Shown here piece after piece: positions 35,762-45,029 of a stretch of DNA of 64,000 nucleotides. The translations under genes were made by a program, and so were the position numbers. The stretch is from Pseudovibrio brasiliensis. GTDB taxonomy: Bacteria > Pseudomonadota > Alphaproteobacteria > Rhizobiales > Stappiaceae. The notes below the pieces were generated by a model. It made no database searches. It was given only the letters and a program-made list of their open reading frames with translations, and was not told the origin of the DNA. Where the stretch lies: positions 62,001-126,000 of the forward strand of contig NZ_CP074128.1 of the NCBI RefSeq assembly GCF_018282095.1, given 5' to 3'. Every line of letters begins with the position of its first letter. Position 1 is the stretch's first letter.

Positions 35762-36238
35762 TTACAATGCTGAGAGGATAAGCGCTGCACTACCAAAACT
35801 CAGCATGAATACCAGTGCCATTTGCTTCCATCCGGGAGCAACCAGGTAGGCCTTTTGCGGCTTACCAGGGTGGTAGAATACTGTTACCTCTGAGTTGTGG
35901 TGGTGATCTATGTAGCGGAGCTGCCATCTCAACAATGCCCGCAGATTATAAGACACTTGGACGTGCCAGACGTTAATCCTATTGTTTTCATAGGGCACAC
36001 CATCAACAGAGTAGCTGTAATGCACCTTCGCTCTGTAATTTGTTCCATCATGTGAGCCACCACCCCAGCCATGGACCGATTCTTCATGCAATTTACCGAT
36101 GACACTCGGCCATTTGCTTATCCGGTACATGTATATCAACGAGCACACACCCATCAGTGCGAAGTATCCGGCGGCTGTCAGTAAAATCGTATCACGGTGG
36201 CCTTCGGCAAGAAGTTTAAAATATTCGGTCATATGCAT
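35762..36238 (-). CDS. DUF3592-type membrane protein
   Basis: A 158-residue protein with a hydrophobic helix near residues 18-38, a soluble beta-rich loop (KVHYSYSVDGVPYENNRI, EVTVFYHPGKPQKAYLVAPG), and a C-terminal helix. The YSYxVDGxxYxxxR...V-YxPxxP-x-A-L layout is typical of DUF3592. Function is unknown. A second Met two codons later is an equally possible start. It lies 44 bases downstream of the MarR gene on the same strand and could share its transcript. Confidence 0.8.
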   Translation of the reverse strand: MHMTEYFKLLAEGHRDTILLTAAGYFALMGVCSLIYMYRISKWPSVIGKLHEESVHGWGGGSHDGTNYRAKVHYSYSVDGVPYENNRINVWHVQVSYNLRALLRWQLRYIDHHHNSEVTVFYHPGKPQKAYLVAPGWKQMALVFMLSFGSAALILSAL

Positions 36239-36282
36239 AGGTTAAGTTGAAAAGTGTCTGCTGCCAAGACGCAGGGTAACTC

Positions 36283-36726
36283 TTAACCCTCAGCGGATGG
36301 GCAAGCCCCACAGGAACCGGCAATAATCGACTTTTGCTTCAGCACCTCCAGAATCTTCTCGAAGTCTCCCTGATCCAGGCCGGATTGCTCTTCGATGACT
36401 TTAGAGATGTGTGCGATCGTTTTGTTGCGTAGCTCGTGTCCCTTGTCTGTCAGCGCAACTTCGATTGCGCGGCGGTCTTCTTCTGAGCGTTGGCGCTGCA
36501 AAAGCCCGAGTTTCTCGAACTTATCGACCAGTACAGTCACGTTGGAGGGCAGGCAGAACAGCAGGTCTGCCAGCTTTCCCATGCGCACAGGCGTGCCCAG
36601 ATGCAGCAGCATATTGGTTTCTGTAGGGGTGAGCTTATCAGCGTACTCAGAGTAGGATTTGTGAATGCGGCCCAGAATTTCCTGAAACTGGAAAAGCACA
36701 AGCATGCTGGCTGGTAAGTCGTTCAT
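36283..36726 (-). CDS. MarR-family transcriptional regulator
   Basis: A 147-residue winged-helix regulator: KLTPTETNMLLHLGTPVRMGKLADLLFCLPSNVTVLVDKFEKLGLLQRQRSEEDRRAIEVALTDKG covers helix-turn-helix and wing (DRRA-x2-V-x-LT-x2-G). A C-terminal pair of cysteines (GSCGAC, residues 138-143) may sense redox state. It is divergent from the FAD oxidoreductase gene, 123 bases apart, and a palindromic site lies between. I infer that it controls that pair and itself. Confidence 0.9.
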   Translation of the reverse strand: MNDLPASMLVLFQFQEILGRIHKSYSEYADKLTPTETNMLLHLGTPVRMGKLADLLFCLPSNVTVLVDKFEKLGLLQRQRSEEDRRAIEVALTDKGHELRNKTIAHISKVIEEQSGLDQGDFEKILEVLKQKSIIAGSCGACPSAEG

Positions 36727-36783
36727 TTTGCTCGCTTCCTCACGTCTGCAGGTGGCGTTTTAGCAGGTTTGCTTTAAAAAAGT

Positions 36784-36798
36784 AATATTTATAATATT
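36784..36798. promoter_or_regulatory. Palindromic AT-rich site between marR-type gene and FAD oxidoreductase
   Basis: AATATT-TAT-AATATT is an inverted repeat centred 60 bases before the oxidoreductase ATG and about as far from the regulator's start. MarR proteins bind AT-rich palindromes of 15-20 bases in exactly this kind of divergent gap. Confidence 0.4.
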
Positions 36799-36849
36799 GA
36801 ACTATTAAATGATTGGAGTATATAAAGCGCAACAGAACGGAGTGAAGAT

Positions 36850-37965
36850 ATGTCCAAGTCAGTTGTGATTTATGGTGGTGGTGTTGCCGGTGCGGTCCTT
36901 GCCACGCAGCTTGCAAAACACGCGAACGTGCAGCTTGTGAGCCCGCTTGATTATTTTGAGGTGCCCATGGCGATGCCACGGGTGGCCGTGCAGTCAGACT
37001 ATGCCCACCAAGCGGTCATCCCGTTTCATTCCTTTCTGAAGGACGTGGACTTCATTCACGGCAAATTAGAGCGGTTTACTGGTGAGACAGGGCATGTGGT
37101 GTCAGCAGATGGCACAGAACGGACTATTGAAGCGGATATCTCCATTCTCGCCACTGGCAGTCGTTATCCCTCTGACCTGATCCGTCCGATTGAGGGCTCC
37201 ACGAAAGATCGGCATGCGGCGTTCAAATCAACCCATGGTGCCATTGAGGCAGCTCACAAGATCCTGCTGGTTGGTGGTGGTCCGGTTGGGATTGAACTGG
37301 CCGGTGAAATCAGTGAGAGTTTTCCGGGCAAATCCGTCACTCTGGTGGAATCCAGCAGTGAGGTGTTGAAGGGAACCTCCCGCAAAACAGCCAATCATGC
37401 GGTGAAGGTGCTGCAGCAGCGCGGTGTCAAGTTTATACTGGGTGAGCGGGTGCTTTGGCCGGAACCATCCTCCTCTCAGAAAGCAGAGGCCGGACAGGCC
37501 AAGCTCTCCAGCGGGGCAGTGGTGGAGTATGACCTGATCATCTGGTGCATCGGCGGCAAACCCAACACGGACTACATGCAACAGGATCTGGCTCATCTGC
37601 TGGATGCACGCGGCTATATCGCCGTAGAAGAAACGTTCCAGATGAAGGGCAAGAACAACGTGTTCGCTCTTGGTGATATCGCCGGGATTGATGAGGTGAA
37701 GAAGGCGCTTTATGTGCGCGGACATGTGAAGACCGTGGCTCACAACGTGCAGCAATTGCTCAAGAGCCCACAGGCGAGACTGAAGAGCTATAAGCCCAAA
37801 ACCAACGATACTATGATGCTGGTCACTCTTGGCAGTGGGGGCGGTGTTGCGGATATTCCGCCGGTTGGCACCGTCAAAGCAAACTGGTTTGCTCGCATGG
37901 CCAAGGCGAAGACAATGTTGGTCCCCATGTACCGCAAAGCGCTCGGCGCCTCTGCGAAGGCATAG
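36850..37965 (+). CDS. FAD/NAD(P)-dependent oxidoreductase (AIF/NDH-2-like)
   Basis: A 371-residue two-dinucleotide-domain flavoprotein. The FAD motif GGGVAGAVLA is near residues 9-18, the second GGGPVGIELAGE is near 140, and the FAD-closing GKNNVFALGDIAG is near 270-282. The overall layout (ILATGSRYP, TLVESSSEVL) is that of the AIF/FSP1/NDH-2 group without a membrane tail. It would pass electrons from NAD(P)H to a quinone or similar acceptor. It is followed 10 bases later by an SDR gene and controlled probably by the divergent MarR protein. Confidence 0.88.
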   Translation: MSKSVVIYGGGVAGAVLATQLAKHANVQLVSPLDYFEVPMAMPRVAVQSDYAHQAVIPFHSFLKDVDFIHGKLERFTGETGHVVSADGTERTIEADISILATGSRYPSDLIRPIEGSTKDRHAAFKSTHGAIEAAHKILLVGGGPVGIELAGEISESFPGKSVTLVESSSEVLKGTSRKTANHAVKVLQQRGVKFILGERVLWPEPSSSQKAEAGQAKLSSGAVVEYDLIIWCIGGKPNTDYMQQDLAHLLDARGYIAVEETFQMKGKNNVFALGDIAGIDEVKKALYVRGHVKTVAHNVQQLLKSPQARLKSYKPKTNDTMMLVTLGSGGGVADIPPVGTVKANWFARMAKAKTMLVPMYRKALGASAKA

Positions 37966-37975
37966 GGGTAACTTC

Positions 37976-38614
37976 ATGAAACTGGGAATACTGGGCGCTT
38001 CCGGTTTTGTAGGCCGGGAGTTATGCAAAGCCGCGCTGGCACAGGGCCATGACGTGCGAGCCCTCGTCCGCAATGCTCGCTCTGCTGAGCAGGTGCCGGA
38101 GGGTGTTGAGGTGATCTTTGGTGATTACTTCAGTGCCGCAAGTCTGCGGGAACTGGTGGATGGCGTCGATGCTGTGCTCACCACCATCGGCCCACCGGAA
38201 ACACGGCGTTCACCGCTGAAACCTGCAGACTTTGAAAAAGCCATGCAGCAGCTTGTGGCAGCGATGCAAGAGGCTGGTGTAATCCGTGTGATCCATCTGG
38301 CAAGCGCGGGTACGCGGTACGGTGAGGAGCCGCTCGCTCTCAGCCGCAAACTGATGCGGTCCATCCTCAGCGTGATCGTGCCAGTAGTGATCCCGTCCAA
38401 AGAAGCGGAGCTGCGCGTGCTGTCAGAGTCCGACCTCAACTGGACCTCCATCCGCCCGCCGTTGATCGCCACCAATGTAAAAGGTCAGCTGCAAGCCAGT
38501 GAGATGAAGACGCAAGGCTTCCGTGTGGACGTCACCCAGCTCAGCGCTTTCATGCTGCGGGTGGTTCTGGATGAGCGCTGGTTCAAAACTGCGCCGTTTG
38601 TGGGGACGCGGTAG
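37976..38614 (+). CDS. NAD(P)-binding atypical SDR (NmrA/flavin-reductase-like)
   Basis: A 212-residue Rossmann protein: MKLGILGASGFVGRELCKAAL (GASGFVG), RALVRN for NADP, and VIHLASAGT. It lacks the YxxxK of classical SDRs, placing it with SDR_a5/NmrA-like proteins such as biliverdin/flavin reductase-like enzymes. The ATG at 37976 has AGGGG upstream; longer in-frame starts lie inside the previous gene. It forms a two-gene unit with the flavoprotein. The role is inferred as redox or quinone-related. Confidence 0.85.
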   Translation: MKLGILGASGFVGRELCKAALAQGHDVRALVRNARSAEQVPEGVEVIFGDYFSAASLRELVDGVDAVLTTIGPPETRRSPLKPADFEKAMQQLVAAMQEAGVIRVIHLASAGTRYGEEPLALSRKLMRSILSVIVPVVIPSKEAELRVLSESDLNWTSIRPPLIATNVKGQLQASEMKTQGFRVDVTQLSAFMLRVVLDERWFKTAPFVGTR

Positions 38615-38626
38615 TCGGCCCGTCTA

Positions 38627-39667
38627 TCAAACCTCTGCCTGAGAGCGTTCTTCGAACAGAGCTGCTTCTTGCTCAGCTGACAGGCCGCATTTCAGCGGAA
38701 CATCCCGGCGTGTCCGATCCCATGCAAGCAACGGCTCAAGCGTTTTGGGAAGTGGTCGACAGGCCAATCCTGCGGCCTCTGCGCGGGCGGTGTCCACGTT
38801 CATGAAGTGTGTGTAGTCGGAGGTGGACGGGATCATGGCGGGAAGGTCCGTCCACGGCTGAACGCCAGCTTCCAGAATGCGTTCCTCGTTCACCCACTTC
38901 AGGCGAGCAGGGGAGCCGGAGACCGAAATGATCTGCCGAAGCAAATCGCCCAGTTGCATCGGCGCGCTGGTCACATTCCAGATCCCTCCGCGTTTTTCCT
39001 CTGCGCAGGCCAGAGCAAACTCCGCCACATCCCGCACATCAATCATCTGCACATTTCGAGAGGCTGGAGCTGGGGCTGGTACCTCTGGCTTGTCAGCTGT
39101 GGCCTGATCAATCCGGCGGACCCACCAGGTCAATCGATCCGAATAATCTCCCGCACCGACCAGCAGCCCTACACGCAGAGACGTCACCCGATGTCCAAGC
39201 ATGTCTTCTGCTGCAAGCTCGCAGGCATACTTGAGGCGGCCATAGGAGGCGCCGTAGGAATGTGCCGAGCTGCGATCCTGCGGCTCCAGATTGCGGGCGA
39301 GCGCAAGATCTTCCTCGGTTGGTAGCGGCACCGTATCCTGCTCATTCAGCAAGGGCTTGGTGAAGGTGCCATAGGTGGAGATGGAGGAGATGAACACGTA
39401 GCGCTGCAGGTTGTCTCCTAGCGCTTCAAGTAGATGGCGCACACCGTCCGGTTCAAACGCGCAAGTGTCGAAAGCCCAGTCGAACTGCTGCTCCTGCAAG
39501 ATGCTCAGATCACCATGCCGGTCCGCTGTGATGGCCTTCACGCCATTTGGCAGGGAGCGGTTGGTGTTGCCGCGCACCAGCACCGATACTTCATGTCCTG
39601 CGCTGGTAAGTGTCTCTGTTATCGCACCGCCCAAAAACCCAGTTCCACCGACAACCAAAACCCGCAT
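38627..39667 (-). CDS. NAD-dependent epimerase/dehydratase-like extended SDR
   Basis: A 346-residue extended SDR. It begins MRVLVVGGTGFLGGAITETL, with ISSISTYG and active-site-like YGRLKYACE (YxxxK) near residue 155. Such proteins act on nucleotide sugars, or are plastid-type mRNA-binding homologues; the RNVQMIDVRDVAEFALACAEE segment is common to both. It converges on the SDR at 37976, 12 bases between stops, with no terminator seen. The substrate is not known. Confidence 0.88.
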   Translation of the reverse strand: MRVLVVGGTGFLGGAITETLTSAGHEVSVLVRGNTNRSLPNGVKAITADRHGDLSILQEQQFDWAFDTCAFEPDGVRHLLEALGDNLQRYVFISSISTYGTFTKPLLNEQDTVPLPTEEDLALARNLEPQDRSSAHSYGASYGRLKYACELAAEDMLGHRVTSLRVGLLVGAGDYSDRLTWWVRRIDQATADKPEVPAPAPASRNVQMIDVRDVAEFALACAEEKRGGIWNVTSAPMQLGDLLRQIISVSGSPARLKWVNEERILEAGVQPWTDLPAMIPSTSDYTHFMNVDTARAEAAGLACRPLPKTLEPLLAWDRTRRDVPLKCGLSAEQEAALFEERSQAEV

Positions 39668-39954
39668 GATGTTCTCCCCATTCGTACACCCAACCTAGCG
39701 GGCTGTATGTGTTTGTCCAGCCACACCTTCAGGTTTCACAACCAGAGCGATGTTGACCGACCGAGGAGGCTCTGATATTTCCCCAACCCTCAGCTGCAGC
39801 AATAGGTGCGCAGCACAGTATGGAGCGAACCATGTCTTTCCGTGTTTCGCCCTTCAAAGGGCACTGATCCTTCTCAGAGCCAGCGCTAGCGGCCTGTAGG
39901 ATCTTCTTTCGAGCCAACGCTCGGAAACACTCTCAAGAACTATAGGCCATTTTC

Positions 39955-41112
39955 ATGGGCAATTTACGCTTGGATTGTGCGGGCAGCGCTACAGTTGCGC
40001 CTGCGCCAATCCATCGATTTTACGGGACTTCCGCCTGGATCCTTGGGGATGCAGAAGTCCAACTCAACAAACTTGCGCAGCTTGAGGCGGTCGGCCAGAT
40101 CGCTGCGTTTCCTGATCTTCATCCCGGTCCGGTGGGTGTTGCCATCCTGTCTGACAAGGTGCACCCGCACATGATCGGCAATGATATCGGCTGTGGAATG
40201 ACCGTGTTCCGTACCTCTTTGAGCGCCCACAAGCTGAAGCCGCAAAAGCTGGCAGACCGCTTGCGCGTGTTGCAGGACTACACGGATCCGGCTGAGGGGC
40301 AGGCGCATTTGCGCAGTGCCGGCTTGCCAGATGATCTGGCAGCCACGGCCATCGGCACCATCGGTGGCGGCAACCACTTCTGCGAAGTGCAGGTTCTGGC
40401 AGAAACGCCGGATGTGGAGCTTGCTGCCAAGGCTGGTGTTGCTAAAGGCGACGTGCTGCTCTTCGTCCACTCCGGCTCTCGTTCCTTCGGAGCCAGCATC
40501 TTTGCTGATTATGCAGAGTTTGGTCCGGAAGGGCTGGCTGCAGAGGATGAGCGCACTACGGCTTATCTCAAACTGCATGATTTGGCAGTGCGATGGGCAA
40601 GCCTGAACCGGCAGATCATTGCAGAACGAGCAGCCGCTGCTCTGCGTTGTGATGTGGAGCTGGTGGTCGACAGCAGTCATAACCTCATTGAGCGGTATGG
40701 CGATGGCTTCCTGCACCGCAAAGGGGCAGCTAAAGCGGATGTTGACCTCGTGCCGCTGGCAGGCTCTCGCGATGCAAAGAGCTTTCTGTTGAAGCCAACC
40801 GGCACCAAACCGGAGGCATTGGCATCTCTGGCACATGGAGCGGGCCGCAAATACGACCGTGCCTCCATGCATGGCCGGATTGCCAAGCAGAAATCCGTTC
40901 GCAATGCTTTGTCACGCACCTCTTTCGGAGGCCGTGTGGTCTGTGAGGACAAACAGCTCCTCGTGGAAGAGGCTCCACAAGCCTACAAGAATTCTGAGGA
41001 TGTTCTTGCGCAGCTGGTTGAGGCAGAGCTGGCCACGTGTGTTGGGGTGATGACGCCTGTTGTCACGTTCAAAACCGCGCGTGGGGCAGAAGAGCGGAGG
41101 GGCAAGCGATGA
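39955..41112 (+). CDS. rtcB: RtcB-family RNA ligase (RtcB2, PrfH-associated)
   Basis: A 385-residue manganese/GTP-dependent ligase that joins RNA ends bearing 3'-phosphate or 2',3'-cyclic phosphate and 5'-OH. Visible motifs are metal-binding Cys80 in [24 protein letters not shown], and the guanylylated histidine His294 in [10 protein letters not shown]. The next gene is prfH, overlapping by four bases (ATGA). In bacteria the RtcB-PrfH pair is known to repair ribosomes cut at the decoding centre of 16S rRNA. No RtcA or RtcR is present, which fits the PrfH-linked branch. Confidence 0.94.
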   Translation: MGNLRLDCAGSATVAPAPIHRFYGTSAWILGDAEVQLNKLAQLEAVGQIAAFPDLHPGPVGVAILSDKVHPHMIGNDIGCGMTVFRTSLSAHKLKPQKLADRLRVLQDYTDPAEGQAHLRSAGLPDDLAATAIGTIGGGNHFCEVQVLAETPDVELAAKAGVAKGDVLLFVHSGSRSFGASIFADYAEFGPEGLAAEDERTTAYLKLHDLAVRWASLNRQIIAERAAAALRCDVELVVDSSHNLIERYGDGFLHRKGAAKADVDLVPLAGSRDAKSFLLKPTGTKPEALASLAHGAGRKYDRASMHGRIAKQKSVRNALSRTSFGGRVVCEDKQLLVEEAPQAYKNSEDVLAQLVEAELATCVGVMTPVVTFKTARGAEERRGKR

Positions 41113-41747
41113 CGGAAAAAACAGCCGTTCGTCTGCTGTTGTCATCGGGAGACGGGCCTGCGGAATGCAGGCTCGCCCTTTGCCACAGCGTTGCAGCCAT
41201 GAAGAAAACAGCAAAAAAGCTTGGGCTCTCCTTTGCCAGTGATCCGGAACGTGCTGACCTTTCTGCAAATGTTGCTTCTGCTGAAGTGGCACTTGTGGGT
41301 GAGGGGGCCAAGGCTTTTGCCAGGGCATGGTGCGGCACGATCAAATGGACTTGCCAGAGCCCCTTCCGCCCCAACCATAAACGGCAGAACTGGTTCATCG
41401 GCGTCTATGAGCTGCCAGTCTCGACAGCAGAAGCTGGAGAGTTCAACGCAGAAGACCTGCGCTTTGAAACTCTGCGGGCTGGTGGGCCGGGTGGTCAGCA
41501 CCAGAACAAGACCGAAAGTGCGGTACGGGTCACCCACGTGCCCACAGGCCTTTCCGTTGTTGCGCGGGACGAACGCTCCCAACACCGCAACAAGCAGATT
41601 GCCCTGCAGCGTTTGCAGGAAAAGCTCGCAGGTCTTTCAGCGGAAGAAGATGCGCGCATGCGGAAATCCGAGCGCTTGCTCCATCACCAACTGGAGCGCG
41701 GCAATCCGGTACGGTGTTTCAAAGGAGAGCGGTTTAAGGAAGTCTGA
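41109..41747 (+). CDS. prfH: Peptide chain release factor homologue PrfH
   Basis: A 212-residue class I release-factor-like protein that hydrolyses peptidyl-tRNA on damaged ribosomes. The catalytic GGQ is at residues 128-130 in [17 protein letters not shown]. The domain that recognises stop codons in RF1/RF2 is reduced, as known for PrfH. The ATG at 41109 overlaps the rtcB stop, the expected arrangement for this two-gene module. A hairpin follows ten bases after the stop. Confidence 0.94.
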   Translation: MTEKTAVRLLLSSGDGPAECRLALCHSVAAMKKTAKKLGLSFASDPERADLSANVASAEVALVGEGAKAFARAWCGTIKWTCQSPFRPNHKRQNWFIGVYELPVSTAEAGEFNAEDLRFETLRAGGPGGQHQNKTESAVRVTHVPTGLSVVARDERSQHRNKQIALQRLQEKLAGLSAEEDARMRKSERLLHHQLERGNPVRCFKGERFKEV

Positions 41748-41756
41748 CCTCAACAA

Positions 41757-41790
41757 CCCGAAAGCGCCTCTTTATGATGGCGCTTTCGGG
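41757..41790 (+). terminator. Strong hairpin after rtcB-prfH (terminator-like)
   Basis: A perfect 12-bp stem CCCGAAAGCGCC / GGCGCTTTCGGG with a 10-base loop. No T-run follows, so it may be a weak terminator or an mRNA end-stabilising hairpin before the Nudix gene. Confidence 0.6.
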
Positions 41791-41820
41791 CTCAGATTCG
41801 ATGCGGGGAGAAACAGCGAG

Positions 41821-42234
41821 TTGACTGATATTGTGAATGGTATGCTGGTGCAAAACGGGCGTGTTCTCATGGGCCTGCGCTCTGCATCGCGGAAAAACTA
41901 TCCCGGCCTCTGGAGCTTTGTGGGTGGGCACGTTGAAGCCGGAGAAACGCTGGAGCAGGCTCTGATCAGAGAGCTTGGCGAGGAAGTTGGCATCAAAGCG
42001 CAACGGTTTGCGAAGGTCTTCGAGTTTACAGCACCTGCCCCAAGCGGTGAGGGCTCAATCACGTTTCACTTATTTACGGTCGACCAATGGCAGGGCACGC
42101 CGGAGAACCTGGGCGATGAGCACTCTGAAGTGCGGTGGGTGGCGTTTGAAGAAGCGATCAGACTGCCCGGTATTGCCTTTGCTGAGTATCAGAATGTCTT
42201 TGAGAAACTGAAAGAAGAAGGAGCGCTTCAATAG
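41821..42234 (+). CDS. Nudix hydrolase
   Basis: A 137-residue Nudix protein with a perfect box GHVEAGETLEQALIRELGEEVGI (G-x5-E-x7-REL-x-EE-x-G-I), preceded by MLVQNGRVLMGLRS. It cleaves nucleoside diphosphate-linked substrates; which one is open. The best start is TTG at 41821, ten bases after GGGGAG; a GTG at 41833 and an ATG at 41842 are alternatives. The upstream frame is open to 41221, but that part is only a shadow of prfH. Located 73 bases after prfH, it may or may not be in the same transcript. Confidence 0.87.
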   Translation: MTDIVNGMLVQNGRVLMGLRSASRKNYPGLWSFVGGHVEAGETLEQALIRELGEEVGIKAQRFAKVFEFTAPAPSGEGSITFHLFTVDQWQGTPENLGDEHSEVRWVAFEEAIRLPGIAFAEYQNVFEKLKEEGALQ

Positions 42235-42246
42235 CACTCCTGAAGG

Positions 42247-42483
42247 TTAGCTCTGGCTCTCCTGCTGGGCTTCCGGGACAGCGATTTTGCGACCCCATTT
42301 GATGTTGGACCAAACCAACTCGTGCAGGAAATAGAAGATAAAGCCGAGGATGGAGCTGACGATTGCAATGCCTCCGCCCACGGTGACTGAGCCGGTAAAC
42401 ACAAAGCCGATCAACGTCATAGAGACGAGGCCCATAACCTGCCAGGTAACTGATTTTGTAAAAATGCGTGAAGCTGAATCCAT
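42247..42483 (-). CDS. DUF2061 small membrane protein
   Basis: A 78-residue protein with two hydrophobic helices (MTLIGFVFTGSVTVGGGIAIV and SILGFIFYFLHELVW) matching DUF2061: RIFTKSVTWQVMG at the start and HELVWSNIKWGRK at the end. Function is unknown. It converges with the Nudix gene, 12 bases between stops, and is divergent from the XRE regulator. Confidence 0.8.
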   Translation of the reverse strand: MDSASRIFTKSVTWQVMGLVSMTLIGFVFTGSVTVGGGIAIVSSILGFIFYFLHELVWSNIKWGRKIAVPEAQQESQS

Positions 42484-42609
42484 CTGCGAAATCCGGGTAA
42501 GAATGTAAATCCTGTCTTCGTTGCTACCGGAAAAAATGCGGATTGGACATTTGGTATTTGAGCTGCAATAAATTCATTTTGGTGATTTTATTCTGCAATG
42601 GTGATTTTG

Positions 42610-43449
42610 ATGGATAAGCGTGACAGGGCTGTTTTGTTCAAAAACCGTCTGACTGAAGCCATGGCGCAGGCAGATGTGACACGCAGCCAGCTGGCCCGAA
42701 ATGCCGGCGTGGATCGCTCCACCATCGGCCAGTTGCTGAACAACGAAATCCCACGCCTGCCCAACAGCCAGTTGCTGGCAGACCTTGCGGCGTCCCTTGG
42801 TGTGAGTGCTGATTGGTTGCTGGGGTTGACCAACAGACCGGAGCGCCCCGGTGACATCATCGCGGCAGCCATGGCCATGAGCCCGGCAGAGCGCTCTTCT
42901 GTCGACGAGCAGATCCTCAACTGGCACAAGGAAGCAACCGGCCTGAAAGTGCGCCACGTGCCTGCCACTCTGCCGGATATCTTAAAAACAGACAGAATGC
43001 TGGCCTGGGAGTATGCCTCCTTTCGCGGACTGGATGCAGAAGAGGTGGTTGGGTCCATCCGTGGTCAGCTGGATTGGTTGCGCTCACGTCAGTCAGACTA
43101 CGAGATCGCTATTCCGCTGCATGAGATACAGGCCTGCGCTCAGGGCATCGGCTACTATGCGCATCTGGAAGAAGATACTCGCCGCGAGCAACTGCAGTTT
43201 GTTGCGGACACTTGCCGTCAGATGTTTCCTCGCCTGCGCTTGTTTCTGTTTGATGCGCACAAAGTGTTCAGTGCGCCCATCACCATCTTCGGCCCCAATC
43301 TGGCGGTGATCTATGTGGGACAGTATTACCTCGCTTTCCGCGAAGCGGAGCGAGTCAGTTCCCTGACCGACCACTTTGATTGGCTTGTGCGCGAAGCCAC
43401 CGTAGATGCCAGAGATGTGGCGGATTACGTGGAGACGTTCATACAGTAG
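42610..43449 (+). CDS. XRE-family helix-turn-helix regulator with C-terminal sensor-like domain
   Basis: A 279-residue protein. The N-terminal HTH_3 domain reads TRSQLARNAGVDRSTIGQLLNNE, followed by LPNSQLLADLAASLGVSADWLLG. The C-terminal part (about 90-279; PATLPDIL..., YEIAIPLHEIQACAQGIGYYAHL, MFPRLRLFLFDAHKVFSAPITIFG) is a conserved, apparently helical domain of alphaproteobacterial regulators of this type. Start chosen at ATG 42610 with GGTG six bases before; ATG 42598 is possible. The regulated gene is not obvious; MATE efflux, 12 bases downstream, is convergent. Confidence 0.82.
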   Translation: MDKRDRAVLFKNRLTEAMAQADVTRSQLARNAGVDRSTIGQLLNNEIPRLPNSQLLADLAASLGVSADWLLGLTNRPERPGDIIAAAMAMSPAERSSVDEQILNWHKEATGLKVRHVPATLPDILKTDRMLAWEYASFRGLDAEEVVGSIRGQLDWLRSRQSDYEIAIPLHEIQACAQGIGYYAHLEEDTRREQLQFVADTCRQMFPRLRLFLFDAHKVFSAPITIFGPNLAVIYVGQYYLAFREAERVSSLTDHFDWLVREATVDARDVADYVETFIQ

Positions 43450-43461
43450 TCCGTGTTTAGG

Positions 43462-44874
43462 CTAGGTGGTTTCTGTTTGCTCCAGCGGTGCTTCCCAAAG
43501 TTCTCCGGGGATGTTGCGGTCTCTCAGGCATGAGAAGATTTTGGCGGTGAACAGCAGGCCGAGGGCGAGTTCAAAGGTGCTCAGAGAGATCCAGATGAGC
43601 TGAAGCGCCCCTTCCTCGATGCTCCAATTGTACGCGATCAGGTAGGAGGCCGGAACGCTGCCGAACCACATGGTGAGGATGCGGGTTTTGAAGACAAACG
43701 TGTTCTGGTGAAAGCTCTGTAACATGCCGCTGGCTATGAAAGACACTGCAAACGCCACTGCATAGTACCAGATGTGCGAGGTGACCGAGACGGAGAGCTC
43801 AAAGATATCCTGCCCGTAACTGCCAAGAGAGAACAGCGAGGTGATTTCCCGGTCAAAGCTTTGCAGGATCAGCGTAACAATCGCCACATACGAGAACGCG
43901 ACAAACAGTGAGGCGCTGATGATCTTGGGAATGCGATCATACTGGTTGCGGCCAATGGCCTGCGAGGACAGGATCGTTGCCCCGTTGGCGATGCCGATCA
44001 CCGGTATGATGCCGATGTAGTTGAGAATGACGTTGAAGTTGTTGGCCGCCAGCGCTGTTGTGCCCACAATCGCAACCGCCCAGATGATGGCGGTGTTGCC
44101 AATCTCGTCTGTGCTGTCATGTGCGCCAAGGGGCATACCGCGTTTGAACAGGTTGAGGACATTCAGCGCACGGCGAGATTTGCTGAGCAATGCCCGAGTT
44201 TCAGTCCATGCCGCAACTCGCAGAGCGCGAGGGGTTTTGCGAAGATAGACAATCAGCACCGCCAGTGAGCCGAGCACTGTGCCAATGGCAGAGCCAGCCA
44301 TGCCCAGCTCCGGGAAGCCGTAGGCACCAAACACCAGCAGATAGGTCATGGGCATGGAGACCAACTGACCTGCGATACTGGCCTTGAAGATGAGGCGGGT
44401 GTTGCCGATTGCTCCGAAATAACAACTGGCTGCACCGTCTAAAATCATGATGGAGCCAAACAGCATGGCCCAGCTGAGATAGACATTTTCCAGTGCAACG
44501 ACTTCTTCTGGTCTGCCGCTGAGCTGGGAGATGTTCATCAGCAACGGCAATGTGAGGATGAGGCCCAGCACGCACAGGATGGCGACGGCAAACAGCCTGC
44601 CACCCATTTTGTGGGCCGCTTCAATCCCGCTGCGTGCATAAGCTTCAGCAATAACCGAGCGGCCAATCTGCGTGACGCCAGAGAAGAAGGAGATTGCGGA
44701 CATGCCCATGAAGACAGCGGGGCCGGAAGCCGTGAGCGTCTGTTCTGAATAGGCGGCGAGACACAGTCGATCTACAATCATCATCAGAGTCCGGCCAGAC
44801 ATAGCCAGCATCAATGGACCTGAAATGCGCAGAACCCGCGTCAGTTCATGATGAAACAGCGGAAATCTAAGCAA
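43462..44874 (-). CDS. MATE-family multidrug/metabolite efflux protein
   Basis: A 470-residue transporter with 12 predicted helices in two MatE repeats. It opens with HELTRVLRISGPLMLAMSGRTLMMIVDRLCLAAYS and has the second-half segment PLGAHDSTDEIGNTAIIWAVAIVG. It exports cationic compounds using H+ or Na+. It is divergent from nothing on its left and 224 bases downstream of norB on the same strand; it may have its own promoter. The length is normal. The substrate is not readable. Confidence 0.92.
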   Translation of the reverse strand: MLRFPLFHHELTRVLRISGPLMLAMSGRTLMMIVDRLCLAAYSEQTLTASGPAVFMGMSAISFFSGVTQIGRSVIAEAYARSGIEAAHKMGGRLFAVAILCVLGLILTLPLLMNISQLSGRPEEVVALENVYLSWAMLFGSIMILDGAASCYFGAIGNTRLIFKASIAGQLVSMPMTYLLVFGAYGFPELGMAGSAIGTVLGSLAVLIVYLRKTPRALRVAAWTETRALLSKSRRALNVLNLFKRGMPLGAHDSTDEIGNTAIIWAVAIVGTTALAANNFNVILNYIGIIPVIGIANGATILSSQAIGRNQYDRIPKIISASLFVAFSYVAIVTLILQSFDREITSLFSLGSYGQDIFELSVSVTSHIWYYAVAFAVSFIASGMLQSFHQNTFVFKTRILTMWFGSVPASYLIAYNWSIEEGALQLIWISLSTFELALGLLFTAKIFSCLRDRNIPGELWEAPLEQTETT

Positions 44875-45029
44875 TTAGAAAATGTACCTTACGGAAATAA
44901 AACTAAAAATCGAAATCATTATATATAGCTATCAAAGGTTGTAGAGACACTTTTACGCGATGCACATGGCTATACACAGAATGAATGCATGTGTTGCTAG
45001 GGTGCCACAAATGGCTTAGGCCGCTACGT

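Noticed and set aside
39955-41112. Part of an rtcBA/rtcR stress operon
   Set aside because: No rtcA or sigma-54 activator is adjacent. The overlap with prfH identifies the other RtcB branch.
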